A stretch of DNA of 13,607 nucleotides from Oehlia diaphana (taxonomy: Eukaryota; Glomeromycota; Glomeromycetes; Glomerales; Glomeraceae): NCBI GenBank assembly GCA_003833135.1, contig QZLH01000898.1:39428-53034 (forward strand). Reading direction: 5' to 3'. The position numbers and the translations under genes are program-made. The notes under the pieces were generated by a model that was not told the origin of the DNA, did not search any database, and saw only the letters and a program-made list of their open reading frames with translations. The stretch's first letter is position 1. Each line of letters begins with the position of its first letter. Below, piece after piece: positions 1 to 8,497 of this stretch.

Positions 1-57
1 AAAAATAAAAAGGCATTTCCTTTTATTTTTGTAAATTTTTTTTTGATTTTTTTTAAC

Positions 58-72
58 AAAAAAAAAAAAAAA

Positions 73-118
<46 letters not shown>
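58..118. repeat. A/T homopolymer palindrome (A19-T28-A14)
   Basis: An uninterrupted A run (58-76) is followed by a T run (77-104) and another A run (105-118). The A and T blocks are mutually complementary, so the tract could fold as a hairpin or cruciform. Exact lengths in such runs are often unreliable in assemblies. Confidence 0.85.
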
Positions 119-2451
119 GGATAAGAAAAATGAAACGCTAAATGAAAACGAATAACAACGAAAGACTTATATTTTTTAAAATGAGCAAAAAAAAAAAAAA
201 AATCTTAAACTTCCAATTATGTAAGATTTTGAAAAAAGCTACAAGGGGTTTTAAACTTAATTTATACTCAAAAATAACTTTCTTTAACCGGCAAGAAACA
301 CGATAAATATGTATAGTATTTATTATATATATAATTATGGATATACAGTATGTATTTACAGTTTCAGATTTCAAATTTATTATTTCGATCAAAGGATAAA
401 CTTTGTTTATATTTTACAGGAATTTATTAGAATACCACTCTTTTAATTATTGATTAGTGATAAAATATATTCGTTTTGGGAATGATGTACAATTCTGCAC
501 ATTCGGAACTTTAAAAGAAACTTTCGGATGATCTGCATATCTAACCGCATAAGTCCGCGAAACATCAAACCTCGGATATTTTTATGGGTAATAATTAATT
601 ATACTGTATAACTTATATTAATTTCGGGAATATTCATTAAATTATGATCAATTAAATTTCACAATAATAATTTTATCAATGCAATGAGAAAATCAAAAAG
701 TTCACGCGCTATTTATTGATTAACATTTTATTTATAAATTATACTTTTTCTAAAATGTTAGACCCTTTCTTTAGTATTACCTTTGGCGTTTTACGAACAA
801 ATGATTCGATCGGGTTAAGTTTCGATAGGATGTTTAATAGGATTTGTAGGATTTGCTTCGTTTTTATCTTAATCAATCGATATCCGAATACTTAATAAAC
901 CAAATAAACCTACTGTTCACTCTTTTCATATATATATTTTTTTTTTTGCAATTTTATTGGTGATCAAAACCATAAAAAGTTAGAATTATCGACACGTGTG
1001 CAACATTAGAAAACTTTCTACAGCTTTCTTTTTCTGTGTTCGATATTGAAAGTGTATAACAAATATACAATCATTAAAGTATATTTAGAATCAAACATAA
1101 CAAACAAGTTCGTAAACTGTCTGTACTTTTTTTCATTTATTATTTCTTTCTTTGTCTTTTTGATGCATTAAAGATCTTTTACATTTTCGGATTAAAATTT
1201 CTCTTAAAAAAATATTGTTACACAAATTATTAACCAATATAAACAAAAATTTATGTAAAATATCCATAATTAGAAAAACATTTAAGTACTATATTCTTTT
1301 TTTATTCCCAAAACAAATAAAAATTTTAATTTCGATTATGATAAAGAGACAATTAACTTTTTAGTGGTGCGAAAAAAATCATAATTTAAAAAGAACTTTC
1401 ATTCTTGTTAAAGAACTTTTTTAACGGAATTATTCCGTATTTTATTTATTATTTTGTTTGAGTTGCAATTCTGAACGAATATCACGCGATATCATCTACA
1501 AAAGGGGTTTTTTATCACCGTTTTATCATTACAATGCAGTTTTGTTTTCTTTACGATGAATTTTTAGCCCTTCTTAAATGAGTAAAATTAGTAATATCTA
1601 AATTTAGTTCAATCCTTTTCAATCTCTCATGTCCTGCGACTTTAAAATAATAATAAATAATATAATAATTTTTTTTACGGAAATTTCACGGAAATTCCTC
1701 GATTCGTAAAAAAAATATATATAATATTTATTTTATTATTTACCGATTAATAATAATATATTAATTATTAGTCAATATAGTCAATATAATTCGATAATCT
1801 ATTATTATTATATATAAACACATGATTCCTTCAAATATCCACCTGAATTTTAAGAATGAATTTATGATTATCAATTTAAATGAATTTTTTTGGTTGAGAG
1901 AAAATAAGAAAGAATTTTCGTTTTTTTTTTTTTTTTTATATACTAAAATTACTTTTATTTACGTTCGTTACAAATGTTCGTTCTTATTATGTAATGGATT
2001 ATCAAACAAGTAAGAGCCCCTATTCCACCATCTTAATTGGTTAGGATTAATGAACCCTGTATCACATATGAATTAATAATTAATTATACATTCCTCTATT
2101 GTAACACGAACGCTTTTTTTTATATTATATTTACCAAACTTGGGATTTTTGAACCGAGCAGAACTGTAGTAAATATATTGTGAAATTCACAGTTGTTGTG
2201 ATCCATGTGGATTTTGGCCAATCCATTAAAATTAATTAATTACGTAATTATACGTCAATCTTTAAATAGCGAGCGAGAATCATCTTTATATAGAGATATC
2301 TACAGATGAAACCAATAACTACTTATTATTTACGATTCACTCTAAAAGAATAATATGAATAAAAATTAATATTATTGTCTTTTTATCTTGGAAGAGATGA
2401 AGATAAATTTTGTTAGAAATATATTAGTTCTAATCGATAATCGTGGTAAAT

Positions 2452-2471
2452 TTAATCGGTAATCCGATTAA
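2452..2471. repeat. Perfect 8-bp inverted repeat TTAATCGG/CCGATTAA
   Basis: The arms at 2452-2459 and 2464-2471 are separated by a TAAT loop. Two further TAATCG copies lie just upstream, at about 2431-2443. The TAAT cores resemble homeodomain-type sites, but binding is only a guess. Confidence 0.6.
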
Positions 2472-2575
2472 TTGTGCGAGTCAAGTCGGATATTATTATT
2501 ATTTGATGGTCGATTACAGGGTAATATACAAATATTTGAATAATGAAATTTGAGGGGGGCCAAAATTTATGAAAT

Positions 2576-2581
2576 CACGTG
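2576..2581. promoter_or_regulatory. CACGTG E-box in Cbf1-like context, upstream of bL31m
   Basis: The sequence on the minus strand reads GTCACGTGAT, which matches the RTCACRTG consensus known for the yeast bHLH factor Cbf1. It lies about 530 bp upstream of the bL31m start codon, on the far side of a 58-nt T tract. The motif match is direct; a regulatory role is inference. Confidence 0.3.
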
Positions 2582-2660
2582 ACGTAAATCCATCCAGTAA
2601 CAATGTTCGTGTTGATATCTGATATTGTACGATGCTGTACGACCACAAACCTAGAAAGTA

Positions 2661-2664
<4 letters not shown>

Positions 2665-2722
<58 letters not shown>
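2665..2722 (+). repeat. 58-nt uninterrupted poly(dT) tract
   Basis: A continuous T run lies about 390 bp upstream of the bL31m start codon. Long poly(dA:dT) tracts are known to exclude nucleosomes and often mark fungal promoters. Alternatively it could be the fossil poly(A) tail of a minus-strand retrocopy, but I found no clear target-site duplication. Confidence 0.85.
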
Positions 2723-3113
2723 CTCAAACTTTTTTCGTTTTAAAAGGAATTTGTGTCAAGTACTAATGAACACATCTTATATTTATAGTAGGTAATTTAC
2801 CAAGTTTTAATTAATTTGTTTTGTTTTATTTGTTTTTTTTATACGTATTAAAAATACATATTTTATTATTTTGTTTCAGATAAGTCTCATATGTAAGCTG
2901 TTGACGACGATTTAACTTAAATTGTTAAAATAAATGAGTTTGATGATAAATTAGAATTTAATTTGTATTTGTTGTGATCTAATATTTTTTTAAAGTTTCA
3001 GGTAAAAAATATTTTTGAAGTTCTTAATTAAATTAATTTATTTATTTGTTTTATTTTATTTTATAATATAGAGAACAATTAGAATAATTGTTTACCTTCT
3101 AATTTAAATAGAT

Positions 3114-3506
3114 ATGAATGTAACGAAATTAAGTATTATAACAAAATTATATATCCCCCCTAATTATCCCTCAACTCTATATAAAAGATCCTACGCTACA
3201 ACCAAATCTTTCATACGTCCTAGATTATTTACTCAACAAATAGTGTTAACTAATGGAGCGACTTATACATTACGTACAACATCACCAAAGCCAAGAATAA
3301 AGTTAATAAAAGATACTAGAAATCATCCTTTATGGAATCCATCTCAATTATCACAAGCATTAGATGATGATAGTGGTCAATTAAGTAAATTTATTAAAAA
3401 ATTTGGTGATGAAGAATATGATTTAGAATTTATGGAGAGTGATGAAAATTTACCTGACTTAACAAGTAATGATATGAAAAGTTCTGGTAAAAAAAAGAAG
3501 AAATAG
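3114..3506 (+). CDS. Mitochondrial large-subunit ribosomal protein bL31m (yeast Mrpl36 family)
   Basis: A nuclear gene for a 130-aa protein of the mitochondrial ribosome large subunit. The N-terminus (about residues 1-32) is rich in Lys, Arg, Ser, Thr and Tyr and poor in acidic residues, as expected of a mitochondrial presequence. Residues 39-77 carry the conserved fungal bL31m core: FTQQIVLTNGATYTLRTTSP at 39-58, then KDTRNHPLWNP at 67-77. A second conserved block with a KFIKKFG motif spans about 88-98. The tail is acidic and ends in five lysines. The zinc-binding cysteines found in some bacterial L31 proteins are absent. The start is the first ATG after an in-frame TAA at 3105-3107. The gene is a single exon with a short 3' flank, and is probably constitutively expressed. 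The family call rests on motif recognition. Confidence 0.85.
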   Translation: MNVTKLSIITKLYIPPNYPSTLYKRSYATTKSFIRPRLFTQQIVLTNGATYTLRTTSPKPRIKLIKDTRNHPLWNPSQLSQALDDDSGQLSKFIKKFGDEEYDLEFMESDENLPDLTSNDMKSSGKKKKK

Positions 3507-3587
3507 TATAAATGGAATTAGGGACTAATGAGTATGCATTCTTTTGTTTTTTTTTTTTTGTTTATCAAGTTTTTTGCTCATCAATGG

Positions 3588-3593
3588 AATAAA
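3588..3593 (+). terminator. Polyadenylation signal AATAAA for bL31m
   Basis: A canonical AATAAA hexamer lies about 80 nt after the bL31m stop codon and follows a T-rich stretch. This position is plausible for the 3' end, although such hexamers are common in AT-rich DNA. Confidence 0.35.
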
Positions 3594-3713
3594 ATGATGT
3601 TATAAACTCAAAAGTATATTTTAATAAATATATAATACATACAGTATATTTTTTTTGGTTAATGCTAATAAGTTTTTTTACGTCGTTAATTGTACCCAAA
3701 GGTTGGTTTTATT

Positions 3714-3851
3714 CACGTGTTCCGATTTGCGGCGTATAAAATTGCTTTAATGCCTTAATAATAGCCTATCAATTCACGTGACAGTCGTTAACATGACGAC
3801 TCCGAAAAAAAGAATAATATTAATGTGAATGAATATGTTTTCTTCCACGTG
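3714..3851. promoter_or_regulatory. Cluster of three CACGTG E-boxes
   Basis: Three perfect CACGTG hexamers occur at 3714-3719, 3775-3780 and 3846-3851, spaced 61 and 71 bp start to start. Only three others were found in the rest of the window (993, 2576, 10090). CACGTG is the known target of fungal bHLH factors of the Cbf1, Pho4 and Tye7 type. The middle copy is followed by AC, which gives the Cbf1-like form GTCACGTG on the minus strand. Confidence 0.4.
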
Positions 3852-4133
3852 GTTTCTTTCTATAACAATGTAAATTTATTTCAAAAGAAGATTGTTTCTA
3901 AAAAAAAATAGAACATTTCTCACGCCGAGGCATTAACAATGTACATAAAAGTGCTCGTGCATTAAGGTACATAAAAAAAAAAATTTTTTTTTTTTACGTA
4001 TATAAATCGAATATATTTTTTTTTTTTAAAAAAAAAAAAAATTCTTTTTCTCGTCTTTTTTTTTAAAAAAGAAAACGAACGACATCAACTCGACGATATT
4101 ATTTTCTACAGCAATTTCCTTTCCTATAATAAG

Positions 4134-5621
4134 ATGATAACACAACAATTCTTACCATATTTATCACAACATTATTTAAGTGCTTTAAATAATAATAATG
4201 ATTTTGATGTAATAATTAAGATAGGTGAGGGAAATAATTATAAAGAATTCGAAGCACATTCTTTTGTATTATTTACAAGATCAAAGTATTTTCGTGCTGC
4301 ATTATCAAAAGAATGGGTTAAAAAGCAAGATAATAAAATGATATTTCATAAACCAAACATTTCTCCAAAAGTATTCGAAATTATTCTCAAGTAAGTGATT
4401 AATATGAAGTCAAAAAAAAAAAATATATATATATATATATAATTTTAAAAAATTAACCTTTATCCTTGCAGATATATTTACGGAGGGATTGTTGAAATCG
4501 ATACTGAAGATCCTGAAGAAATATTGGATTTATTGATCGCTTCAGATGAATTATACTTTGAAGAAATATTGGATTACTTACAAGATATATTCCTTGAACC
4601 AATTAAAGATTCTTTACAAGATTATATAGTCCTTATCATAAATATTTCAATACAATATCCAACTTTTAATGTGATTAAAGATTATGTTGATTTCACAATA
4701 AAATATTCACCTCATATAATATTTTGTAGCAAAGAATTTTATAATTTAGATCGAGAGATTCTTGAATTATTATTACAAAGGGATGATATTATGATTAAAG
4801 AAGTCCAATTATGGGATTGTTTATTAGAATGGTGTAAATTTAAAGTAGAACTTAATAATTCGAACGTCGAAGACTGGAATACTAAAGATTTTATTAGATT
4901 AAAGGAAAGTTTACAACCATTTATTAATCACATAAGATTTTCTCATATGACAACAAGTGATTTCACCGATAAAGTTTTACCTTATAGAGCAAGCGTTGAA
5001 GAATATATTTATGATATAATTAAAAAAATATTTTTTACTAGTATAAGGGATATGATTAGATTATCATTCAATTTTTCAATAGAACAACCTAAACGTAGAG
5101 GAATTGATTCTTTATTAATTAATATAAAAGAGTGTATATTAATTTCATGTTGGATTGATAATAAATCATATGATTATTATTCTTTTTCAACATTTCCTTA
5201 CGATTTTCATTTATTATATAGAGCGAGTAAGGATGGTTTTGATAATTCAACATTTCATAAATTATGTGATATGAAAGGTCCAACCCTTACTATTATACGT
5301 GTTGAAGGAACAAATGAATTAATTGGTGGTTATAATCCTTTAGATTGGAAATCTCCTTCTGATTGGGTTGAGGGTATAACGAGGGATAGTTTTATATTCA
5401 AGATTGATAATCAAGATCATGAAAAATCTATTCTGAGTAAACCTTATATTGAAAATTCTGTAGCGAGTAAATTTGATAATGGACCTAATTTTAGAGATGA
5501 TTTAACTATTTGTGGATCTAGATGTCATTGTGAACATTTTGGTTATAATAAACGTATTATATCAACTGGGTTAAATTTTGTTATGGCTGATTATGAAGTA
5601 TTTAAAGTTGTAAAATCTTAG
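4134..5621 (+). CDS. BTB-BACK-TLDc domain protein, two exons
   Basis: The exons are 4134-4390 and 4472-5621, giving 468 aa. The BTB fold starts at about residue 20: DFDVIIKIG, then the EAHSFVLFTRSKYFRAAL stretch typical of BTB dimer helices. It continues across the splice into YIYGGIV and LLIASDELYFEEI (ending near residue 119). A BACK-like helical region spans about 134-250 and includes LQLL-type helices and WDCLLEWCKF. The C-terminal TLDc domain, about 298-466, has LLYRASKDGF at 333-342, LIGGYNPLDW and a DDL motif near 428-430. The splice joins a split Lys codon (86) in frame. BTB proteins commonly act as CUL3 ubiquitin-ligase adaptors, and TLDc domains are linked to oxidative-stress resistance and V-ATPase binding. 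The substrate is unknown. This architecture is strongly expanded in Rhizophagus-type fungi. Confidence 0.9.
4391..4471 (+). other. Intron of the BTB-TLDc gene (81 nt)
   Basis: The donor is GTAAGTGA, the acceptor is TCCTTGCAG, and a branch-like TTAAC lies shortly before the acceptor. The intron contains a 12-nt A run followed by an (AT)n microsatellite at about 4412-4441. Removing it joins the two halves of the BTB domain in frame. Confidence 0.9.
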
Positions 5622-5743
5622 TTTTAGCTTTTTTTTTTTTTTTTGTAAAATAGAGTTTGTAATATCAATATATGTAGAATATATAATATAGTTTTTTTTT
5701 TTTCGTCGCGTAGAAACAGAATTAAATAGTTTGTATTCATCAA

Positions 5744-5749
5744 AATAAA
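5744..5749 (+). terminator. Polyadenylation signal AATAAA for BTB-TLDc
   Basis: An AATAAA hexamer lies about 125 nt after the stop codon, following two T-rich runs. The location is reasonable for the 3' end, but the base composition makes chance matches likely. Confidence 0.35.
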
Positions 5750-5799
5750 GAACATCTGTTACGTCAAAAAACATTATTTATAAATTTGTAATGAAACTT

Positions 5800-6265
5800 T
5801 AATGTTTCTCTTTTTTGATGTGCCAAGGGAAGATCGGGTAATGAAATTGAACTCAATCCCTCAGGGGCATGAACCAATTCAGATTGAATTAACTCCGGTC
5901 AGCATCATAATCTAACTCTAGCCGGATTCTATTTTCGAAAACTATTTCGTATCCAGATTTTCAAATTTTTCATAAATCCGGTCCTATGCTTTAATGCCTT
6001 ATTTAGTATTCAATCGATCAGTACAAGGGTGGCTGACTCTTCAAAAGTTGAATGAGAAAATGGACAAATGACTGGGGCGGAGTGCAGGTAGTTGGAATGG
6101 TTTCAAGTCCATTGTTAATATTCCAGTGACAGAGAAATTCCCCTGGACTAAACGACAAGAGAAGAATAGAAAACTTATCCGAATTTTTGACTCGAACAAC
6201 CAATTGTTGTCTTTGAAAAGAGTTATAATATATATCCAAATGTATCTTGTTTCTCACTTACAGTA
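5800..6265. other. Locally GC-richer intergenic block with ambiguous short ORFs
   Basis: This block is visibly less AT-biased than its flanks. On the minus strand an open frame at 6018-6257 encodes 79 aa with no recognised domain. The overlapping plus frame from about 6072 to 6262 is also open and reads more like protein, with FPWTKRQEKNRKLIRIFD at its centre. Neither has a convincing gene model. A decayed coding or transposon fragment is the simplest reading. Confidence 0.3.
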
Positions 6266-6533
6266 TTAAAGAGTTTAATAAAGAGATATTAAATTACAAA
6301 GTCTCTTTTAAAGTATTTCTCTCATCATTTCAAGTTATTATATCATAAAAATTCGGTTCTGTCGTTACATGTATTACTCAGGAAATAAAATAAAATAAAA
6401 TGAAAATATTATTATCAAAGATGCCTAAGTTCTTACACATTAATACATATACGTAGTATCCGGCAGAATTTTTCAGGAACGTCAAACCGCATTAACTCAA
6501 AAGTTCCTAAATCGTAAAAGCGTTATTAACTTT

Positions 6534-6734
6534 TCATTCCTCAATGCCAGAATATACATCGGAATATTGAGACATTTCAATATATATATATATATATATA
6601 TATATCAAACACAATTTGTTAGATTCGTCATATGGTGGTATTCTCATAGCTTGCATCATCTTTCTATGATCGTTGTTAAAAGCACCGCCCAGATACTCTT
6701 TGTAGGTTGGTGCATATATCCTAATTGATATCAT
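6534..6734 (-). pseudogene. Possible gene remnant, unknown family
   Basis: A 66-codon frame begins with a varied, exon-like peptide (RIYAPTYKEYLGGAFNNDHR followed by MRIPPYDESNK) and then runs into an (AT)13 microsatellite at 6580-6605. The microsatellite is translated as an Ile-Tyr repeat. An AG acceptor-like site precedes the peptide, so it could be a true exon of a broken or unmodelled gene. I do not recognise the family. Confidence 0.2.
6580..6605. repeat. (AT)13 dinucleotide microsatellite
   Basis: A perfect AT dinucleotide run of 26 nt interrupts the open frame described at 6534-6734. It is likely length-variable between isolates. Confidence 0.85.
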
Positions 6735-6873
6735 TTATTTAAAAATTTTCTTTTTTTTATAAATGACTATCACTTTATAAACTGAACTCTCTTTAGGATC
6801 ACGCTCAATTAATTATACGAAAATTGTTATTACTAAGGATCAAATAAAAAAAAACAGTTTAAAGCTCTTGTAA

Positions 6874-6993
6874 TTATGGGAAAGTACTAAAGGTCATTTA
6901 GACCATTATAAAAATTCATCCGAAACAATTGCCAAGATGTTTGTTAATGATAAATTTGGGATTAGCTTTCAGAAAAGTTATAACCTTTTTTAA
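6874..6993 (+). pseudogene. Exon-like open fragment, unknown family
   Basis: A 39-codon open stretch has a protein-like composition (STKGHLDHYKNSSETIAKMF, then NDKFGISFQKSYNLF and a stop). It has no ATG at its start and a stop immediately upstream. It could be the last exon of a degraded gene. No domain was recognised. Confidence 0.15.
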
Positions 6994-7186
6994 TATTATT
7001 GACTTCCTATATGAAAAATAAAATATTTAATTAAAATTTTGGCCATATAGAGCTCGTGATATTTCATGCCTGTATTGAACTATTGAACTTTCATAACTTG
7101 TTGGCACAACTTTATTATATAGTATAATAAATGTATCCGTTTATTTCTTAAAATCATTTGGAGAATTTGTTATAATATATGTTTTC

Positions 7187-7192
7187 TTTATT
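7187..7192 (-). terminator. Polyadenylation signal AATAAA for the ubiquitin-like gene
   Basis: TTTATT on the plus strand gives AATAAA on the minus strand, about 95 nt beyond the stop codon of the ubiquitin-like gene. The distance fits a normal short 3' UTR. Confidence 0.35.
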
Positions 7193-7286
7193 AATTCAAC
7201 TTTGCTCTAGAATAATCTGAAATTTCAATAAGAATACTAATCCGTTCTCCTAATGATCATTAATAAATACTCCTACATTCCATTTG

Positions 7287-7790
7287 TTAAAGACCTCCGG
7301 GCAATCTTGCAACAAGATTAATATTTGAATCGTTTGGAATTTTATATGAAGAAAGACTCCTTTCATCTTCCAACTGATAACGGCTCCATAAAAGTCTCTG
7401 TTTTTCTACTGGAAAAGACCTTGTCTTGTCATAATATTTTTGCTTCAACTCGAGTACCGTACAGCTTGGATCGATGTGAATAGCGACTGACTTTACCGTC
7501 TTTTCTTCAAGCGTGACAGTATTTTTAATGAACACCTGTATATTACCCGCAACTTTTTGAACAAGTCTTATATTGTCGCCTGGATGAATTTCACAATCTG
7601 ATACATTAAGCTCATCTTCAAGTTTTTCGGCACCGAGACGTAATTCTTGTTTTTCCGGTCTAATGGATTCTGTAATATTTTCTAACCTTTCAATTTTTTG
7701 TTTCACTTGATAAATGGTATCACGAGAACAAATTTCAAGTGGCAATTCAACTCCATTGTATGAAAGAGTAACAAAGAATTTTATGGACAT
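7287..7790 (-). CDS. Tandem ubiquitin-like domain protein ending in GG-Leu
   Basis: An intronless 167-aa protein made of two ubiquitin-like domains, at about residues 1-79 and 83-166. The first begins IKFFVTLSYNG and has the ubiquitin-like TIYQVKQKIE and LGAEKLEDE segments. The second aligns along its length with ubiquitin, with VEKQRLLW, QLEDERSLSSY and a C-terminal LVARLPGG matching LVLRLRGG. One residue, Leu167, follows the Gly-Gly, as in the last unit of polyubiquitin precursors that need trimming. Positions equivalent to Lys48 and Lys63 in the second domain are Tyr and Asn, while those of Lys27, Lys29 and Lys33 are kept. The layout recalls ISG15-type double modifiers, but homology to ISG15 is not implied. 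An in-frame TAA sits just upstream of the start codon. It is divergent from the RBR ligase gene. It may be a conjugated modifier or a non-conjugated ubiquitin-fold protein. Confidence 0.85.
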   Translation of the reverse strand: MSIKFFVTLSYNGVELPLEICSRDTIYQVKQKIERLENITESIRPEKQELRLGAEKLEDELNVSDCEIHPGDNIRLVQKVAGNIQVFIKNTVTLEEKTVKSVAIHIDPSCTVLELKQKYYDKTRSFPVEKQRLLWSRYQLEDERSLSSYKIPNDSNINLVARLPGGL

Positions 7791-8497
7791 TTTTTTTTAA
7801 GTTCAAGAACTTTATTAAAGGAATACTTTTAATATTTTATCAAGACCAAGACCAAGATTCCTTTTATGTAAATAAAAAAATATCCGAGTCGTACTCTGTG
7901 GAAATCTCGAAAACGAAAAAATTCTTATCTTACACGAACCAAACGTCAATACGTATTATTTTAGTATATTTTGTAATAAATAAGGAAATTTTGTCTTTAT
8001 CATTAATCAAAATAGTATAAATTAGATTATTTTTAGTTATAAATCGCTATAAATTAGTGTTCTAAATCAGATATAAATCAGAATTATTTCAGGATAAATG
8101 TTACAATAATGATTGGCATCATTAATCCAAAATCAGCTGTAAATCGGGGAATTATCTGTTATATGGGATTTTACGTTTTAATACTACCCCAATTTTTGTG
8201 ACATAACCCCAAATAACAGTCACTAAATTGACATGTGGTAACATTGATTTAAAGCACTTTGATTGGTGATAATTTGATCAGATGACCAACTGGTTCATAC
8301 TATCTTAAATATAAAAAATATTAATCAGGCTTAAAGAGGATGGGGGGTTTCATACGTCATGTGTTCGACTTATAGAAAATTGTGCAATTTGGGGCCTTAA
8401 TTTAGATCCAATTACAAAAATACGCCAATATGTTTCCATAAATTATTCACAAGAAAACATTTCTTGCTTTATATTAAACAAATTTTTTATTATTAAA
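7791..8497. promoter_or_regulatory. Shared divergent intergenic region between ubiquitin-like and RBR genes
   Basis: These 707 bp separate two start codons pointing away from each other, so both promoters must lie here or overlap. Visible features are three CAAGAC-type hexamers at 7841-7858 and a degenerate TATAAATYA/AAATCAG repeat zone at about 8015-8090. GC-richer sequence follows at about 8150-8420, including a G6 run near 8342. No ORF is supportable. Co-regulation is inference from geometry. Confidence 0.4.

Larger units (their letters stand above)
1..2660. other. AT-rich intergenic DNA with no supportable gene
   Basis: About 2.7 kb with dense stops in all frames. The only long open stretches are low-complexity: one at 138-392 (-) rich in Phe, Leu and Ile, and one at 1822-2013 (+) that crosses a T run. 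Neither shows a recognisable domain. The stretch holds A/T homopolymers, small palindromes and short tandem duplications, for example an 11-mer ACGGAAATTTC/ACGGAAATTCC at 1677-1698 and a 9-mer GTCAATATA repeated at about 1772-1789. CACGTG boxes lie at 993-998 and 2576-2581. No tRNA B-box or rRNA-like sequence was seen. Confidence 0.6.
3507..4133 (+). promoter_or_regulatory. Intergenic promoter region of the BTB-TLDc gene
   Basis: This 627-bp gap separates the bL31m 3' end from the BTB-TLDc start. It contains three CACGTG boxes (3714-3719, 3775-3780, 3846-3851), a TATAAA at about 3735-3740, and an imperfect direct repeat at 3930-3976. Paired A/T homopolymer tracts follow at 3973-3995 and 4016-4041, and then a CT-rich stretch near 4042-4062 that could surround the transcription start. 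No coding potential was seen. Confidence 0.45.

Noticed and set aside
138..392. 84-codon open frame on the minus strand
   Set aside because: The peptide is mostly Ile, Phe, Leu and Lys from A/T-rich runs. It has no domain and no gene-like composition.
1822..2013. 63-codon open frame on the plus strand
   Set aside because: It crosses a T run that reads as polyPhe and shows no recognisable motif.
2792..3070. Leader introns upstream of bL31m
   Set aside because: Several GT and AG sites could be paired (for example GGTAATTT to TTTCAG near 2879), but none is distinctive and there is no frame to test them.
4524..5621. BTB-TLDc second exon as a stand-alone gene starting at TTG
   Set aside because: The frame continues upstream to a good acceptor at 4469-4471, and splicing to 4134-4390 completes the BTB domain. 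A TTG start is not needed.
5571..5774. 67-codon minus frame overlapping the 3' end of the BTB-TLDc gene
   Set aside because: It is antisense to a confident coding exon and its 3' UTR, and is low complexity.
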